Below, piece by piece: positions 40,328 to 48,358 of a stretch of DNA of 64,000 nt. This DNA comes from an uncultured Lentisphaerota bacterium. GTDB lineage: Bacteria > Verrucomicrobiota > Kiritimatiellia > CAIQIC01. The DNA is taken from NCBI GenBank assembly GCA_903889245.1, contig CAISWQ010000001.1, forward strand, positions 1-64,000. Reading direction: 5' to 3'. The position numbers and the translations under genes were made by a program. The notes under the pieces were generated by a model. It was not told the DNA's origin. It searched no databases and saw nothing but the letters and a program-made list of their open reading frames with translations. Every line of letters begins with the position of its first letter. Position 1 is the stretch's first letter.

Positions 40328-43300
40328 TCACCGACCGGTGGGCTGTGCGAGGCCGAGGACGGTCTGCGCATGGCGGGCGTAGTAGCCATGAAGGTCCTGC
40401 GCGTATTGACGCAGAATTTTTTCGCCCAAGCCGCCTGCGTCGCCGCAGCGGTAGAGCGCGCGGGCGAGGAACAGCTCGCGCAGTTCCTGGCCCCGCTTGA
40501 GGTTCTGGTCGCCCTTGCCGGGGGTGCTCTCGATGGCCGCGGTGATGTTGGTGGTGACGTGGCCCATCACGCCGGGCAGCTTGAGCAGCCGCTCCAGCGC
40601 AGGCGCGGCGGCGCGGTCGCCGAGCGTCTCGCAGGCGAGCACGACCGCGCGGAAGTGCGAGAACTCGTTGCTCCCGGTCAGCAGCGCGGCCTTCGCGAGG
40701 ATCGGCGCGAGCGCGCCCTGGTCCTTGGTGCGGGCGAGCGCGATGAGTTGCGCATCGAGCGGGCTGACGCTGAACCCGAACTGGCCCATCGCCTTGAACT
40801 GCCAGCCGCGGTCCCAGGCGTTGGTCGCGCTGATCGCCTTGATGAGCACCTCCGCGCCGGCGGCATCGCCCATGATGCCGAGGATGCTGGCGTAGGTGAC
40901 GCGCTGCGCGTCGTCGCTGCTCCGGGCGAGCGCCTCGCGCAGGAGCGGGCGCGCGGTCTCGTATTGCGCGAGGACGACCTCGAGCTGGTCGAAGTCCTTG
41001 GCGACGGCCTTGACAGCGGTGGCAACCTTCGCCGCGGGCAGCGGGAAGCTATCCTTCTCGCCGATGATGGTGGGGGGCAGGTTGCCGACCTTGACGAGGT
41101 GCTGTTGCAGTTCGCGCATGTTGACTTGGCGCGCGGCGCAGCCGGCCTTGGCGATCATCGCGGCGGCGACGCCGGCGGCGTAGCCCTGGTTCTGCACGTC
41201 GGCCTCCATGCGGATGATCGGCACGGCGTCGCGGTGCGCGCTGACGCCGAGGCCGGTGACGAGGATGCCATCGAGGCCGCGCGGCAGCAGGCAGCGGTAG
41301 GGCATGCGGATGCTGAAGGCGACCTTGTGCGGTGCGCGTAGCATGAAGACGGGATGCACGATGTAGCCGTGTGAATCGAAGTTGCTCTTGGAGATCACGA
41401 CCGTGTCGGGGAAGGTGCGGTCGAGCATGATATCGAGCGGCGAGAGCTGGAAGTCGCCGAGGATCTGGCGGCGCTCGCGCGTGTCAATGAGCTGGCCGAG
41501 GTCGTAGGCGTTCTTGAAGCGTTCGCGGCCGGCGACGAGCGCGCGCCAGATATCGAACACGTCGGTCTCGTCCACGAAGGTGTAGTCGGTGTTCGTGTAC
41601 TTCTGGCCCAGCTCGCGCTGCGGCAGGCCGGTGCCCTGCGTCGCGAGTTCATCCTCGTTGCCGATGTAGCGGCACGTCGCGCCGGCGGCGGCGGCGATGT
41701 CGGAGTTGCCGGTGCTGTCCACGACCATCTTGCACAGCACGACGCCGCGCCCGTGCGGCGTGGTCACGATGACGCCGGCCACGCGGCCCTGCGCGACCAC
41801 CGCGCCGGCGCCGAGGCAGCCATACCAGATGTCCACGCCCGCCTTGCGGCACTCGCGGCGATACCACTCGCTGCGCGCCTCCGGGTCCCAGCTCTTGCCC
41901 GCCGGCTTGTCGCCCGGGGTGAGCAACGCGGTGCCCTCATCAATCTCCTTGGTGAAGCCGCAGATGTTGCCGTGATAATAATTGCTGATGTAGCCCAGCG
42001 TGCCGACGCCGCCGAGGCCGTGGAGGAACTCGATCAGCAACGTCTTGGCGCCGCGCCGGCCCGCGCCGATCGCGGCGGGCGCGCCGCCCGTGCCGCCGCC
42101 GACCACGACCACGTCGTAGCTGCCGAGCACCGGCAGGCCGTGGGCCTCGGCCGGCACCTTGGCCGCGTTGACCGCGCGGGGATTCGCCGCCGCGGCGACG
42201 AACTGCGCCGCGCCGGGCGCGGCCTCCTGCACGGGCGCCGCCGCAACCTTCACCGCGTCCAGTTTCGTCTCCTGCGCGAGCACCGCGGCGGCCGCGCCGA
42301 CGCGCGCGCCGACGGCCATCAGGTTGACCGGCCGCGTCAGCTTGGCCGCGGCCTCGCGCGAAACATCGGCGCAGCCGCCGAGCGCGAAGAGGCGCTGGAT
42401 GCCCGCGGGCTGGAGCACTTCCAGCGGCAGGTCGCCTGCGCCGGGCCATGCGCCAGTACGCGACTTCTGGCCGCGGAACGCGTCGGGCGGAACCTGGAAC
42501 AGCATCTCGGAGCCGTCCACGGCCTCCTTGGTCCACGTCACATCGCGCGCCATCTGCTCGGCCATCGCGAACGCGCTCCAGTCGCCGCCGGCCATGCTGA
42601 CCGGCACCTCATATTCGTGGATCGGATAGGTCTTGCCCTTGCGGTCGGTGACCGTCAGCGGCGTGGGCCGCTTGACGAGGCGCGTCAGTTCGCTCTCGCG
42701 CGCCGGGCCGCCGACCACGGTGCGCCGGAAGTTCTGCGTCTCGGCCGGATACTTCATGAACTGCGCGCCGGCGAGCCGCGCGACGTTGGCGCGGTCGGTT
42801 GCGTCAATCACCACCTTCGCGCGCACCGCCTGCTGGCCGCTGCGGTTGGCGATCACGACGCCCGCCGGCTGCCCGTCGGAATCGCGCAGCAGATCGGTGA
42901 CGCCGCTCGCGTAGAGGAACGGGATGCCCGCCTTGATCAGCGCCTGGTCCAGCGTGCGCTTGACCTGCATCGGTGTCACCGGTTGCACGGCGCTGGCGGC
43001 GGGGGCCGGCGCGGGGGTGGCGGACTCGGCGCCCTCGACCACGACCTCGCCGAGGATCAGACGCTCCGAGGGCTCGGTCTTGTGGATCGCGAGCTTGAGG
43101 TAGCGCGCCTGGATTTTCAGGACGGCGCTGACCGGGAAGGCCTCGTCCTCCACGGTGCCCACGTCCAGCTTGTCGTTGGCGACCGTGGTGACCGCCTGCC
43201 AATGCTTGCCATCATCGCTGGCGCTGATGACCACCTTGGCGACGGCGAAATCGTCGGACCGCTGATAGGTGAGCACGGAAACCTTGGTGATGGGCTGAAT

Positions 43301-43780
43301 CTTGCCGAGGTCGAGCGTCAACGTCACGTCGCCATCATATTGGACGCTCTGCCGCGTGGCGCCTTGCCACTTGCCGTCGCGCAGGAGGCTCGGTGGCGTG
43401 GTGTCCTTGTGCTTGGCCGAGGCGGGGAGGCTCGCCGTGTAGGTGAAAGGCAGGCCCACACCGACACCGACGACCGTCACGGGCAGCGCCTTGTAAAGCT
43501 CCCGCGCGAGCGCGGTGAGCGGCTGCTCATCGGCCTCCAGCCAGAGGCGGTAGGTGGCGCAAAGGTCCTCGCCGAGGTAGGGACGCGGCGCAACGAGGAA
43601 AACCTTCGCGCCGTTTTTCGCCGCGGCCAGCGCGGCCTCGACGCCGCCGGAGCCGCCGCCGACCACGACCACGTCCACGTCCTGGATCACCGGCAGCGTA
43701 CCCGCCGGCTCGGCGACCTCGCGCGCCAGAACTTGCATGGCCAGCAAACCTGTCATCATCACACACGCCATTGCTTTCAT
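40328..43780 (-). CDS. exported tandem FAD-dependent oxidoreductase with inserted discoidin-like domain
   Basis: The 1150-residue product has AGGAG seven bases before its ATG and a signal MKAMACVMMTGLLAMQVLA. The first FAD-binding Rossmann motif, DVVVVGGGSGGVEAAL, lies at about 35-50. A discoidin/F5-8C-like beta-sandwich (about 125-255: DVTLTLDLGKIQPITKVSVL, SDDGKHWQAVTTVAND) is inserted before the rest of that module (VVIDATDRANVARLAGAQF). A second complete FAD module starts near residue 555 (YDVVVVGGGTGGAPAAIGAG; VVDSTGNSDIAAAAGA). The C-terminal 250 residues are helical and HEAT-like (ASILGIMGDAAGAEVLI). FAD_oxidored proteins of this kind are common in PVC carbohydrate loci. Substrate unknown. 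Confidence 0.85.
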   Translation of the reverse strand: MKAMACVMMTGLLAMQVLAREVAEPAGTLPVIQDVDVVVVGGGSGGVEAALAAAKNGAKVFLVAPRPYLGEDLCATYRLWLEADEQPLTALARELYKALPVTVVGVGVGLPFTYTASLPASAKHKDTTPPSLLRDGKWQGATRQSVQYDGDVTLTLDLGKIQPITKVSVLTYQRSDDFAVAKVVISASDDGKHWQAVTTVANDKLDVGTVEDEAFPVSAVLKIQARYLKLAIHKTEPSERLILGEVVVEGAESATPAPAPAASAVQPVTPMQVKRTLDQALIKAGIPFLYASGVTDLLRDSDGQPAGVVIANRSGQQAVRAKVVIDATDRANVARLAGAQFMKYPAETQNFRRTVVGGPARESELTRLVKRPTPLTVTDRKGKTYPIHEYEVPVSMAGGDWSAFAMAEQMARDVTWTKEAVDGSEMLFQVPPDAFRGQKSRTGAWPGAGDLPLEVLQPAGIQRLFALGGCADVSREAAAKLTRPVNLMAVGARVGAAAAVLAQETKLDAVKVAAAPVQEAAPGAAQFVAAAANPRAVNAAKVPAEAHGLPVLGSYDVVVVGGGTGGAPAAIGAGRRGAKTLLIEFLHGLGGVGTLGYISNYYHGNICGFTKEIDEGTALLTPGDKPAGKSWDPEARSEWYRRECRKAGVDIWYGCLGAGAVVAQGRVAGVIVTTPHGRGVVLCKMVVDSTGNSDIAAAAGATCRYIGNEDELATQGTGLPQRELGQKYTNTDYTFVDETDVFDIWRALVAGRERFKNAYDLGQLIDTRERRQILGDFQLSPLDIMLDRTFPDTVVISKSNFDSHGYIVHPVFMLRAPHKVAFSIRMPYRCLLPRGLDGILVTGLGVSAHRDAVPIIRMEADVQNQGYAAGVAAAMIAKAGCAARQVNMRELQQHLVKVGNLPPTIIGEKDSFPLPAAKVATAVKAVAKDFDQLEVVLAQYETARPLLREALARSSDDAQRVTYASILGIMGDAAGAEVLIKAISATNAWDRGWQFKAMGQFGFSVSPLDAQLIALARTKDQGALAPILAKAALLTGSNEFSHFRAVVLACETLGDRAAAPALERLLKLPGVMGHVTTNITAAIESTPGKGDQNLKRGQELRELFLARALYRCGDAGGLGEKILRQYAQDLHGYYARHAQTVLGLAQPTGR

Positions 43781-43831
43781 CGCCTGCTCCTGTTGTTGAA
43801 AAGCGCGCGGAGTCTAGCGAAGCGGCGCGCG

Positions 43832-43881
43832 TTTTCCAAGGCTTGGAAACCCACGCCGGAATTTTTCCAAGCCTTGGAAAA
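43832..43881. repeat. phased palindrome array A10 (2 copies)
   Basis: Centres at 43841 (AAGGCTT) and 43872 (AAGCCTT), 31 bp apart, upstream of the FAD oxidoreductase in a divergent gap. Confidence 0.92.
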
Positions 43882-43908
43882 CGGAGATCCGCAGCAAGCG
43901 GCCACCTG

Positions 43909-43937
43909 TGTAGGCCGGCTCTCCGAGCCGGCCTACA
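43909..43937. repeat. TGTAGGCCGGCTC hairpin element (family B)
   Basis: TGTAGGCCGGCTC, loop TCC, GAGCCGGCCTACA: 13-bp perfect arms. Same family as 8807 and 22946, with a different core. Confidence 0.75.
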
Positions 43938-44030
43938 ATAATTCAGGGAACTCCTGCCCGACAAAGGCTCTTCTGCCTTGGAATCCATCCGGCGAACCGC
44001 TACTGTGCCGCCACGTTCAGCGAGGGAGCA

Positions 44031-44408
44031 ATGAGCACAACAGCGGAAAAAGTCGGGCGGGTGTTCAGTGGCCTGTTTTGCGCGGTCAATGCCGTGACGT
44101 TCGTCCTGTGCCTCATGGGCTTTCTGCGCGCGCGCACGCACTTCACCGCGATGTTCAAGGATATGTTGGAGGGTGCCGCTCTGCCTGCGCTCACCGCGTT
44201 GGTCTTCGCCATATCGCCGACCGTGCTGACGGTGGTCGCGCTCGTGCTGCTCGCGCTGCTGATGGCCAAGGAATGGCTGCGACCGGTCTGGATTCCGATG
44301 TTCCTCAACGGCCTCTGGTTGGCGCTGGGTACAGCGCTTTGTTTTGTGTTCGTAATCGCCATGATGTTGCCCTTGATTAGCATCATACAAAAAATCGGTG
44401 GTAACTGA
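44031..44408 (+). CDS. small multi-pass membrane protein
   Basis: A 125-residue protein with three or four hydrophobic helices (VFSGLFCAVNAVTFVLCLMG, ALPALTALVFAISPTVLTVV, VALVLLALLMAKEWL, LWLALGTALCFVFVIAMMLP). The segment ARTHFTAMFKDM between the first two is hydrophilic. GAGGGAG precedes the ATG. I recognise no family. The short gap to the next promoter suggests it is a single gene. Confidence 0.7.
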   Translation: MSTTAEKVGRVFSGLFCAVNAVTFVLCLMGFLRARTHFTAMFKDMLEGAALPALTALVFAISPTVLTVVALVLLALLMAKEWLRPVWIPMFLNGLWLALGTALCFVFVIAMMLPLISIIQKIGGN

Positions 44409-44418
44409 TCGCCGCTGC

Positions 44419-44447
44419 TTGGCGAAGTTTGGACAAGCGCGTATATT
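44419..44447 (+). promoter_or_regulatory. candidate promoter of the TPR gene
   Basis: TTGGCG at 44419-44424, 17-bp spacer, TATATT at 44442-44447, 12 bp before the ATG. The leader would be very short, as for prfC. Confidence 0.55.
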
Positions 44448-44459
44448 CGCCGCGCCTAC

Positions 44460-44855
44460 ATGACGACACCTTCGAAAAAGAAAACCAAGGAGCGCGGCGT
44501 CGGGCGCGCGGGCCGGATCGAGATGAATTTCCTGGAGCAGGTCCGGCGGCGCTGTCCCGCCTACCGTCCGGTCAACGAGGTGCTCGGCGATCTCTACACG
44601 AAGGTCGGCCGCTTCGAGGACGGCCTCGATGTGGACCTGACGCTGACGCGCTCCTATCCCGATGATCCCTACGTCTGGTACAACCTCGGCTGCAGCTACG
44701 CGCTGACCGAACAGAAAGATGCGGCGTTCCTCGCGCTCAACCGCGCCATTGATCTGGGCTACATGGACTTCGAGTGGCTGATGAAGGACGATAACCTCGA
44801 TAGCATCCGCAGCGACCTGCGTTTCCTGAAATTGCTCATCCGCATGAGGCCGTGA
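44460..44855 (+). CDS. short TPR-repeat protein
   Basis: A 131-residue cytoplasmic protein with a basic N-terminus (MTTPSKKKTKERGVGRAGR). Two TPR-like helical pairs are visible: EVLGDLYTKVGRFEDGLDVD and WYNLGCSYALTEQKDAAFLA. The C-terminal ALNRAIDLGYMDFEWLMKDD and SIRSDLRFLKLL resemble the conserved tail of small bacterial TPR proteins that end in D..L..LR....F..L. It is likely a protein-interaction scaffold; the partner is unknown. Confidence 0.8.
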   Translation: MTTPSKKKTKERGVGRAGRIEMNFLEQVRRRCPAYRPVNEVLGDLYTKVGRFEDGLDVDLTLTRSYPDDPYVWYNLGCSYALTEQKDAAFLALNRAIDLGYMDFEWLMKDDNLDSIRSDLRFLKLLIRMRP

Positions 44856-44874
44856 GGAGCGGAGGAGCGGAGAA

Positions 44875-44981
44875 TTGGAGTGTTGGAGTAATGGAGTGGT
44901 GGAGTGATGGATGGCGGATGCCCGCCTTGCGGCGGGGCGCAGGACTTCCATCACTCCAGTGCTCCACCACTCCATCACTCC
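44875..44981. repeat. inverted cluster of 8-bp TGGAGTG repeats
   Basis: Left arm units TTGGAGTG, TTGGAGTA, ATGGAGTG, GTGGAGTG, ATGGATGG (44875-44914) face a right arm of TCCATCACTCCA-type units (44946-44981). The two arms can pair over about 35-40 bp around a GC-rich loop. It lies between the TPR and macrodomain genes. Confidence 0.8.
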
Positions 44982-45008
44982 GGTGTTTCTTTTCCAGAGG
45001 TGTTTTTC

Positions 45009-45545
45009 ATGAATGACGCGCCAGCTTCGATCTCTTCCCCCCGCCTGCGCGTTGTCGCCGGCGACATCACGACGCTCGCGGTGGATGCCATCGTCAACGC
45101 CGCGAACTCGACGCTGCTCGGCGGCGGTGGCGTGGATGGCGCGATTCATCGCGCGGCCGGGCCGCGGCTGGTGCTCAAGTGCGCCAGGCTCGGCGGCTGC
45201 GCCACCGGCAACGCCAAGATCACACCGGGCTTCAAACTGCCCGCCAAGTGGGTGATTCATACGGTCGGCCCGGTCTGGGGCGGCGGGCACAAGAACGAGG
45301 ACGAACTGCTGGCGTCGTGCTACCGCACCAGCCTCAAGCTCGCGCGCGAGCACAACCTGCGCACCATCGCGTTCCCGGCGATCAGCACCGGCGTCTATCG
45401 TTTCCCGCTCGACCGCGCCACGCACATCGCCGTGGCCACCTGCCGCGCGGAACTCGCCGCGCACAAGCTGCCGGAGCAGATCACCTTCGTCGCCTTCGGC
45501 CCCGACGCCCTCGCCGCCTACCAGCGGGAATTGGGCGTTTCTTGA
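45009..45545 (+). CDS. ymdB: macrodomain O-acetyl-ADP-ribose deacetylase-like protein (YmdB-type)
   Basis: A 178-residue macrodomain. The ADP-ribose-binding loops are [20 protein letters not shown] with [14 protein letters not shown], and the second loop is [33 protein letters not shown] and [11 protein letters not shown] are typical of MacroD-type hydrolases that remove ADP-ribose or acetyl groups from O-acetyl-ADP-ribose. The ATG at 45009 has AGAGG eight bases upstream. The tkt promoter overlaps its 3' end. Confidence 0.92.
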   Translation: MNDAPASISSPRLRVVAGDITTLAVDAIVNAANSTLLGGGGVDGAIHRAAGPRLVLKCARLGGCATGNAKITPGFKLPAKWVIHTVGPVWGGGHKNEDELLASCYRTSLKLAREHNLRTIAFPAISTGVYRFPLDRATHIAVATCRAELAAHKLPEQITFVAFGPDALAAYQRELGVS

Positions 45546-45569
45546 CTTGATGGCTGTCGTCTGTTAAAC
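45542..45569 (+). promoter_or_regulatory. candidate promoter of tkt
   Basis: TTGACT at 45542-45547 with TTAAAC at 45564-45569 (16 bp) or TAAACG at 45565 (17 bp). The -35 box overlaps the macrodomain stop. Confidence 0.5.
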
Positions 45570-45608
45570 GGCGGCGCGCTTTTGCGCGTCAATCGAAAGG
45601 AAAATCAA

Positions 45609-47603
45609 ATGAATCTCACGCTTGCTGCCAATACCATCCGCGGGCTCGCAATGGATGGCGTCCAGAAGGCCAACTCCGGTCACCCCGGCATGCCGATGGG
45701 CTGCGCGGAATTCGCCAGCGTCCTCTGGCTGAAGTTCCTCAAGCACGATCCCGCCAACCCGCAGTGGGCCGACCGCGACCGCTTCGTGCTCTCCGCCGGC
45801 CACGGTTCGATGCTGATCTATAGCTTGCTGCATCTCGCCGGCTATGATCTGCCGCTCGAACAACTCCAGCAGTTCCGCCAAGTGGACTCGAAGACGCCGG
45901 GGCATCCGGAGTTCGGCCACACCGTGGGCGTCGAGACGACGACCGGTCCGCTCGGCGCGGGCTTGAGCAACGCGGTCGGCATGGCGCTCGCCGAGGCGAT
46001 GCTGGCGGCGAAGTTCAACAAGGACGGCCAGAAGATCGTGGACCACTACACCTACGCCATCAGCGGCGATGGTTGCATGATGGAAGGCATCAGCCACGAG
46101 GCGTGCTCGCTGGCCGGTCATCTGGGCCTGAACAAGCTGATCGTGTTCTACGATTTCAACGAGATCACCATCGAGGGCAAGACCAGCCTCGCCTATAGCG
46201 ACGACGCGCGCAAGCGCTTCGAGGCCTACGGCTGGAATGTGCTGGAGATTGATGGCCACGACGCGGCCGCGTGCGAACAGGCGCTGACGCAGGCGCGCAC
46301 GTCGCAGGAGAAGCCGACGCTGATCATCGGCCACACGCACATCGGGCAGGGCAGCCCGAACAAGCGCGACACGCACAAGGCGCACGGCGAGCCGCTCGGC
46401 GCCGACGAGGTCAAGGCGACCAAGGCCGCGCTCGGCATGCCGGTGGACAAGGATTTCTGGGTGCCGGACGAAGTGCGCGCAATGTATGCCGCGCGCGCCG
46501 CCGACCTTGCGCTGGCGCACACGGCGTGGAAGCAGAAGCTCATCGCGTGGCAGCAGGTGAATCCGGAACTCGCCAAGGAATGGGAGACGCACCAGAAGCG
46601 CAAGCTGCCCGCGGATTTGGAAAAGGCGCTGCCGGTTTTCGATCCTGCCAGGCCCATCGCGACGCGTCAGGCCTCCGGCGAAACGCTCAACGCGTTAGCC
46701 AAGGTGTTGCCGCATCTCGTCGGCGGCAGCGCCGACCTCGCGCCAAGCAACAACACCTTCCTCAAGGGCCTGGCGGAAATCGGCAAGCGCCAGTTCCTCG
46801 GCCGTAACCTGCACTTTGGCGTCCGCGAGCACGGGATGCTCGGCGTCATCAACGGCATGATCCTGCACGGCGGCTTCATCGTCTATGGCGCGACGTTCTT
46901 CGTCTTCTCCGATTACTGCCGCCCGGCGATCCGCCTCGCGGCGCTGATGCAGATTCCCGCGCTCTATGTCTTCACGCACGACAGCATCTTCGTCGGCGAG
47001 GACGGCCCGACGCACGAGCCGATCGAGCAGATCGCCGCGCTGCGCTGCATGCCGAACGTCTCGATCATCCGCCCCGGTGACCCGACCGAGACCGCCGCCG
47101 CGTGGCTCGCCGCGCTCGAGCGGACCGATGGCCCGACCGCGCTGCTGCTCACGCGCCAGGCGCTGCCGGTGCTGGATCGCACGAAGTACCCCGCCGCGTC
47201 CGAAATCCGCAAGGGCGCCTACACCCTCTGGCAGAGCGCCGCAGGCGAGCCGGACATCATCCTGATCGGCAGCGGCTCCGAGGTTTCCCTCGCGCTCGCC
47301 GCCGGCCAGAAGCTCGCGGAGGAAGGCGTCAAGGCCCGCGTCGTCAACATGGCGTCGTTCGATCTCTTCGAGAAGCAGACCAAGAAGTACCGGCAGGAAG
47401 TGCTGCCGCCGGGCTGCAAGCGGCGCGTGGCGATCGAGGCCGCCTGCTCAATGGGCTGGGAGAAGTACGTTGGCAACACCGGCAAGATCATCGGCATTGA
47501 TACCTACGGCGCGTCCGGCCCGTTCAAGGCCCTCGCGCAGAAGTTCGGCATGACCGCCGAGAACGTCATCGCCGTGGCGAAGAAAGTCCTCGCCAAGAAA
47601 TAA
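45609..47603 (+). CDS. tkt: transketolase
   Basis: This thiamine-diphosphate enzyme of the pentose phosphate pathway also links AraD's xylulose 5-phosphate to central metabolism. The 664 residues match the family. Motifs are NSGHPGMPMGCAEF, RFVLSAGHGSMLIYSLLHL (AGHGSML), GPLGAGLSNAVGMA, the ThDP/Mg motif GDGCMMEGISHEA with NEITIEGKT, SADLAPSNNTF, FGVREHGMLGVINGM and EDGPTHEPIEQ. AAAGGA lies seven bases before the ATG. A strong intrinsic terminator follows. Its cofactor is made by the thiamine pathway encoded 2 kb away. Confidence 0.96.
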   Translation: MNLTLAANTIRGLAMDGVQKANSGHPGMPMGCAEFASVLWLKFLKHDPANPQWADRDRFVLSAGHGSMLIYSLLHLAGYDLPLEQLQQFRQVDSKTPGHPEFGHTVGVETTTGPLGAGLSNAVGMALAEAMLAAKFNKDGQKIVDHYTYAISGDGCMMEGISHEACSLAGHLGLNKLIVFYDFNEITIEGKTSLAYSDDARKRFEAYGWNVLEIDGHDAAACEQALTQARTSQEKPTLIIGHTHIGQGSPNKRDTHKAHGEPLGADEVKATKAALGMPVDKDFWVPDEVRAMYAARAADLALAHTAWKQKLIAWQQVNPELAKEWETHQKRKLPADLEKALPVFDPARPIATRQASGETLNALAKVLPHLVGGSADLAPSNNTFLKGLAEIGKRQFLGRNLHFGVREHGMLGVINGMILHGGFIVYGATFFVFSDYCRPAIRLAALMQIPALYVFTHDSIFVGEDGPTHEPIEQIAALRCMPNVSIIRPGDPTETAAAWLAALERTDGPTALLLTRQALPVLDRTKYPAASEIRKGAYTLWQSAAGEPDIILIGSGSEVSLALAAGQKLAEEGVKARVVNMASFDLFEKQTKKYRQEVLPPGCKRRVAIEAACSMGWEKYVGNTGKIIGIDTYGASGPFKALAQKFGMTAENVIAVAKKVLAKK

Positions 47604-47620
47604 GCGGATCGCAGTCGCTC

Positions 47621-47657
47621 GCAGGGCCGCGTTGCAAAACGCGGCCCTGCGCTTTTT
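47621..47657 (+). terminator. intrinsic terminator of tkt
   Basis: A perfect 13-bp stem (GCAGGGCCGCGTT, loop GCAA) followed by GCTTTTT. Its T-tract overlaps the stop codon of the convergent Nudix gene. Confidence 0.9.
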
Positions 47658-48150
47658 AGGTGAGCCGCACTTCACAGCCGAGCATCAGGTCGCCATCGAA
47701 GAGGAAGCGCGCGTTGAATTTTCTGCCTTGCAGCAGCAGCGGCATCCAGACGCGGTCATCGGCCCACATGCGGTGATAGGGGAGGGCGTCGGTGGGCATC
47801 CAAGTTGGAATCGCTTCGTCGGTTTCCGTCGGCTCGCCGGTGTAGCCGGTCGCGGTGAAGACGTAGCCGTGGATCGCGAAGCCATCTACGAACTGAAAGA
47901 GCAGTTCGCCGGCGGGTTCGATGCCGGTCGGCGTGACGCAAATCTCCTCCTGCGTTTCGCGGATGGCGGCGGCGAGCGGCGTCTCGCCATTTTCCAGCCG
48001 GCCGCCGGGCCCGTTGAGCTTGCCCGCGCCGAGCCCGCGCTTCTTATGGATCAGGAGAATTTCCTTGTCCCGGAGCACGAACAGCAGCGTCGCGCGCTCG
48101 GTGGGGTTCCATTGCGACCAGTCAATCTCGGAGAAAAGCGAATAGCGCAT
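47656..48150 (-). CDS. Nudix hydrolase, MutT/MTH1-like
   Basis: A 164-residue Nudix protein. The box spans about G50-V72 (GRLENGETPLAAAIRETQEE), with R64, E65, E68 and E69 in place; the consensus glycine after EE is Cys71. LLIHKKRGLGAGKLNGPGGR closely matches the MTH1/8-oxo-dGTPase substrate region, so removal of oxidised purine nucleotides is the likely role. A C-terminal DDRVWMPLLLQGRKFNARFL fits the family tail. No good ribosome-binding site is seen before the ATG. A two-copy palindrome array is upstream. Confidence 0.88.
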   Translation of the reverse strand: MRYSLFSEIDWSQWNPTERATLLFVLRDKEILLIHKKRGLGAGKLNGPGGRLENGETPLAAAIRETQEEICVTPTGIEPAGELLFQFVDGFAIHGYVFTATGYTGEPTETDEAIPTWMPTDALPYHRMWADDRVWMPLLLQGRKFNARFLFDGDLMLGCEVRLT

Positions 48151-48176
48151 GGCCGGAGTGTAGCCGCCGCGGAAAC

Positions 48177-48226
48177 TTTTCCAAGCATGGGAAACCGGAA
48201 CCCCACTTTTTCCAAGCCTTGGAAAA
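48177..48226. repeat. phased palindrome array A11 (2 copies)
   Basis: TTTTCCAAGCATGGGAAA (centre 48186) and TTTTCCAAGCCTTGGAAAA (centre 48217), 31 bp apart, just upstream of the Nudix gene. Confidence 0.88.
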
Positions 48227-48358
48227 GTGGACAGAAAAACAAAGGACAGAAAAATGGTTGGCAGAAAAATGAGGGCCAGTTGGGGTGATGTTGCGGGGCT
48301 TCTTTTTCTTCCGGTTGTTTTCGGCTCTTGTTTTTCTGTCTCCGCTTTTTCTGTCCAC
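48227..48358. repeat. inverted repeat with internal GGACAGAAAAA direct repeats
   Basis: Perfect 13-bp ends GTGGACAGAAAAA (48227-48239) and TTTTTCTGTCCAC (48346-48358) enclose further copies: GGACAGAAAAA (48244), GGCAGAAAAATG (48260), and TTTTTCTGTC (48331). It abuts both the palindrome array and the thiH stop. Confidence 0.8.

Noticed and set aside
41753-44380. Open frame of 875 codons antisense to the FAD oxidoreductase
   Set aside because: Low-complexity Arg/Ala/His product that also reads through the palindrome array and a neighbouring gene.
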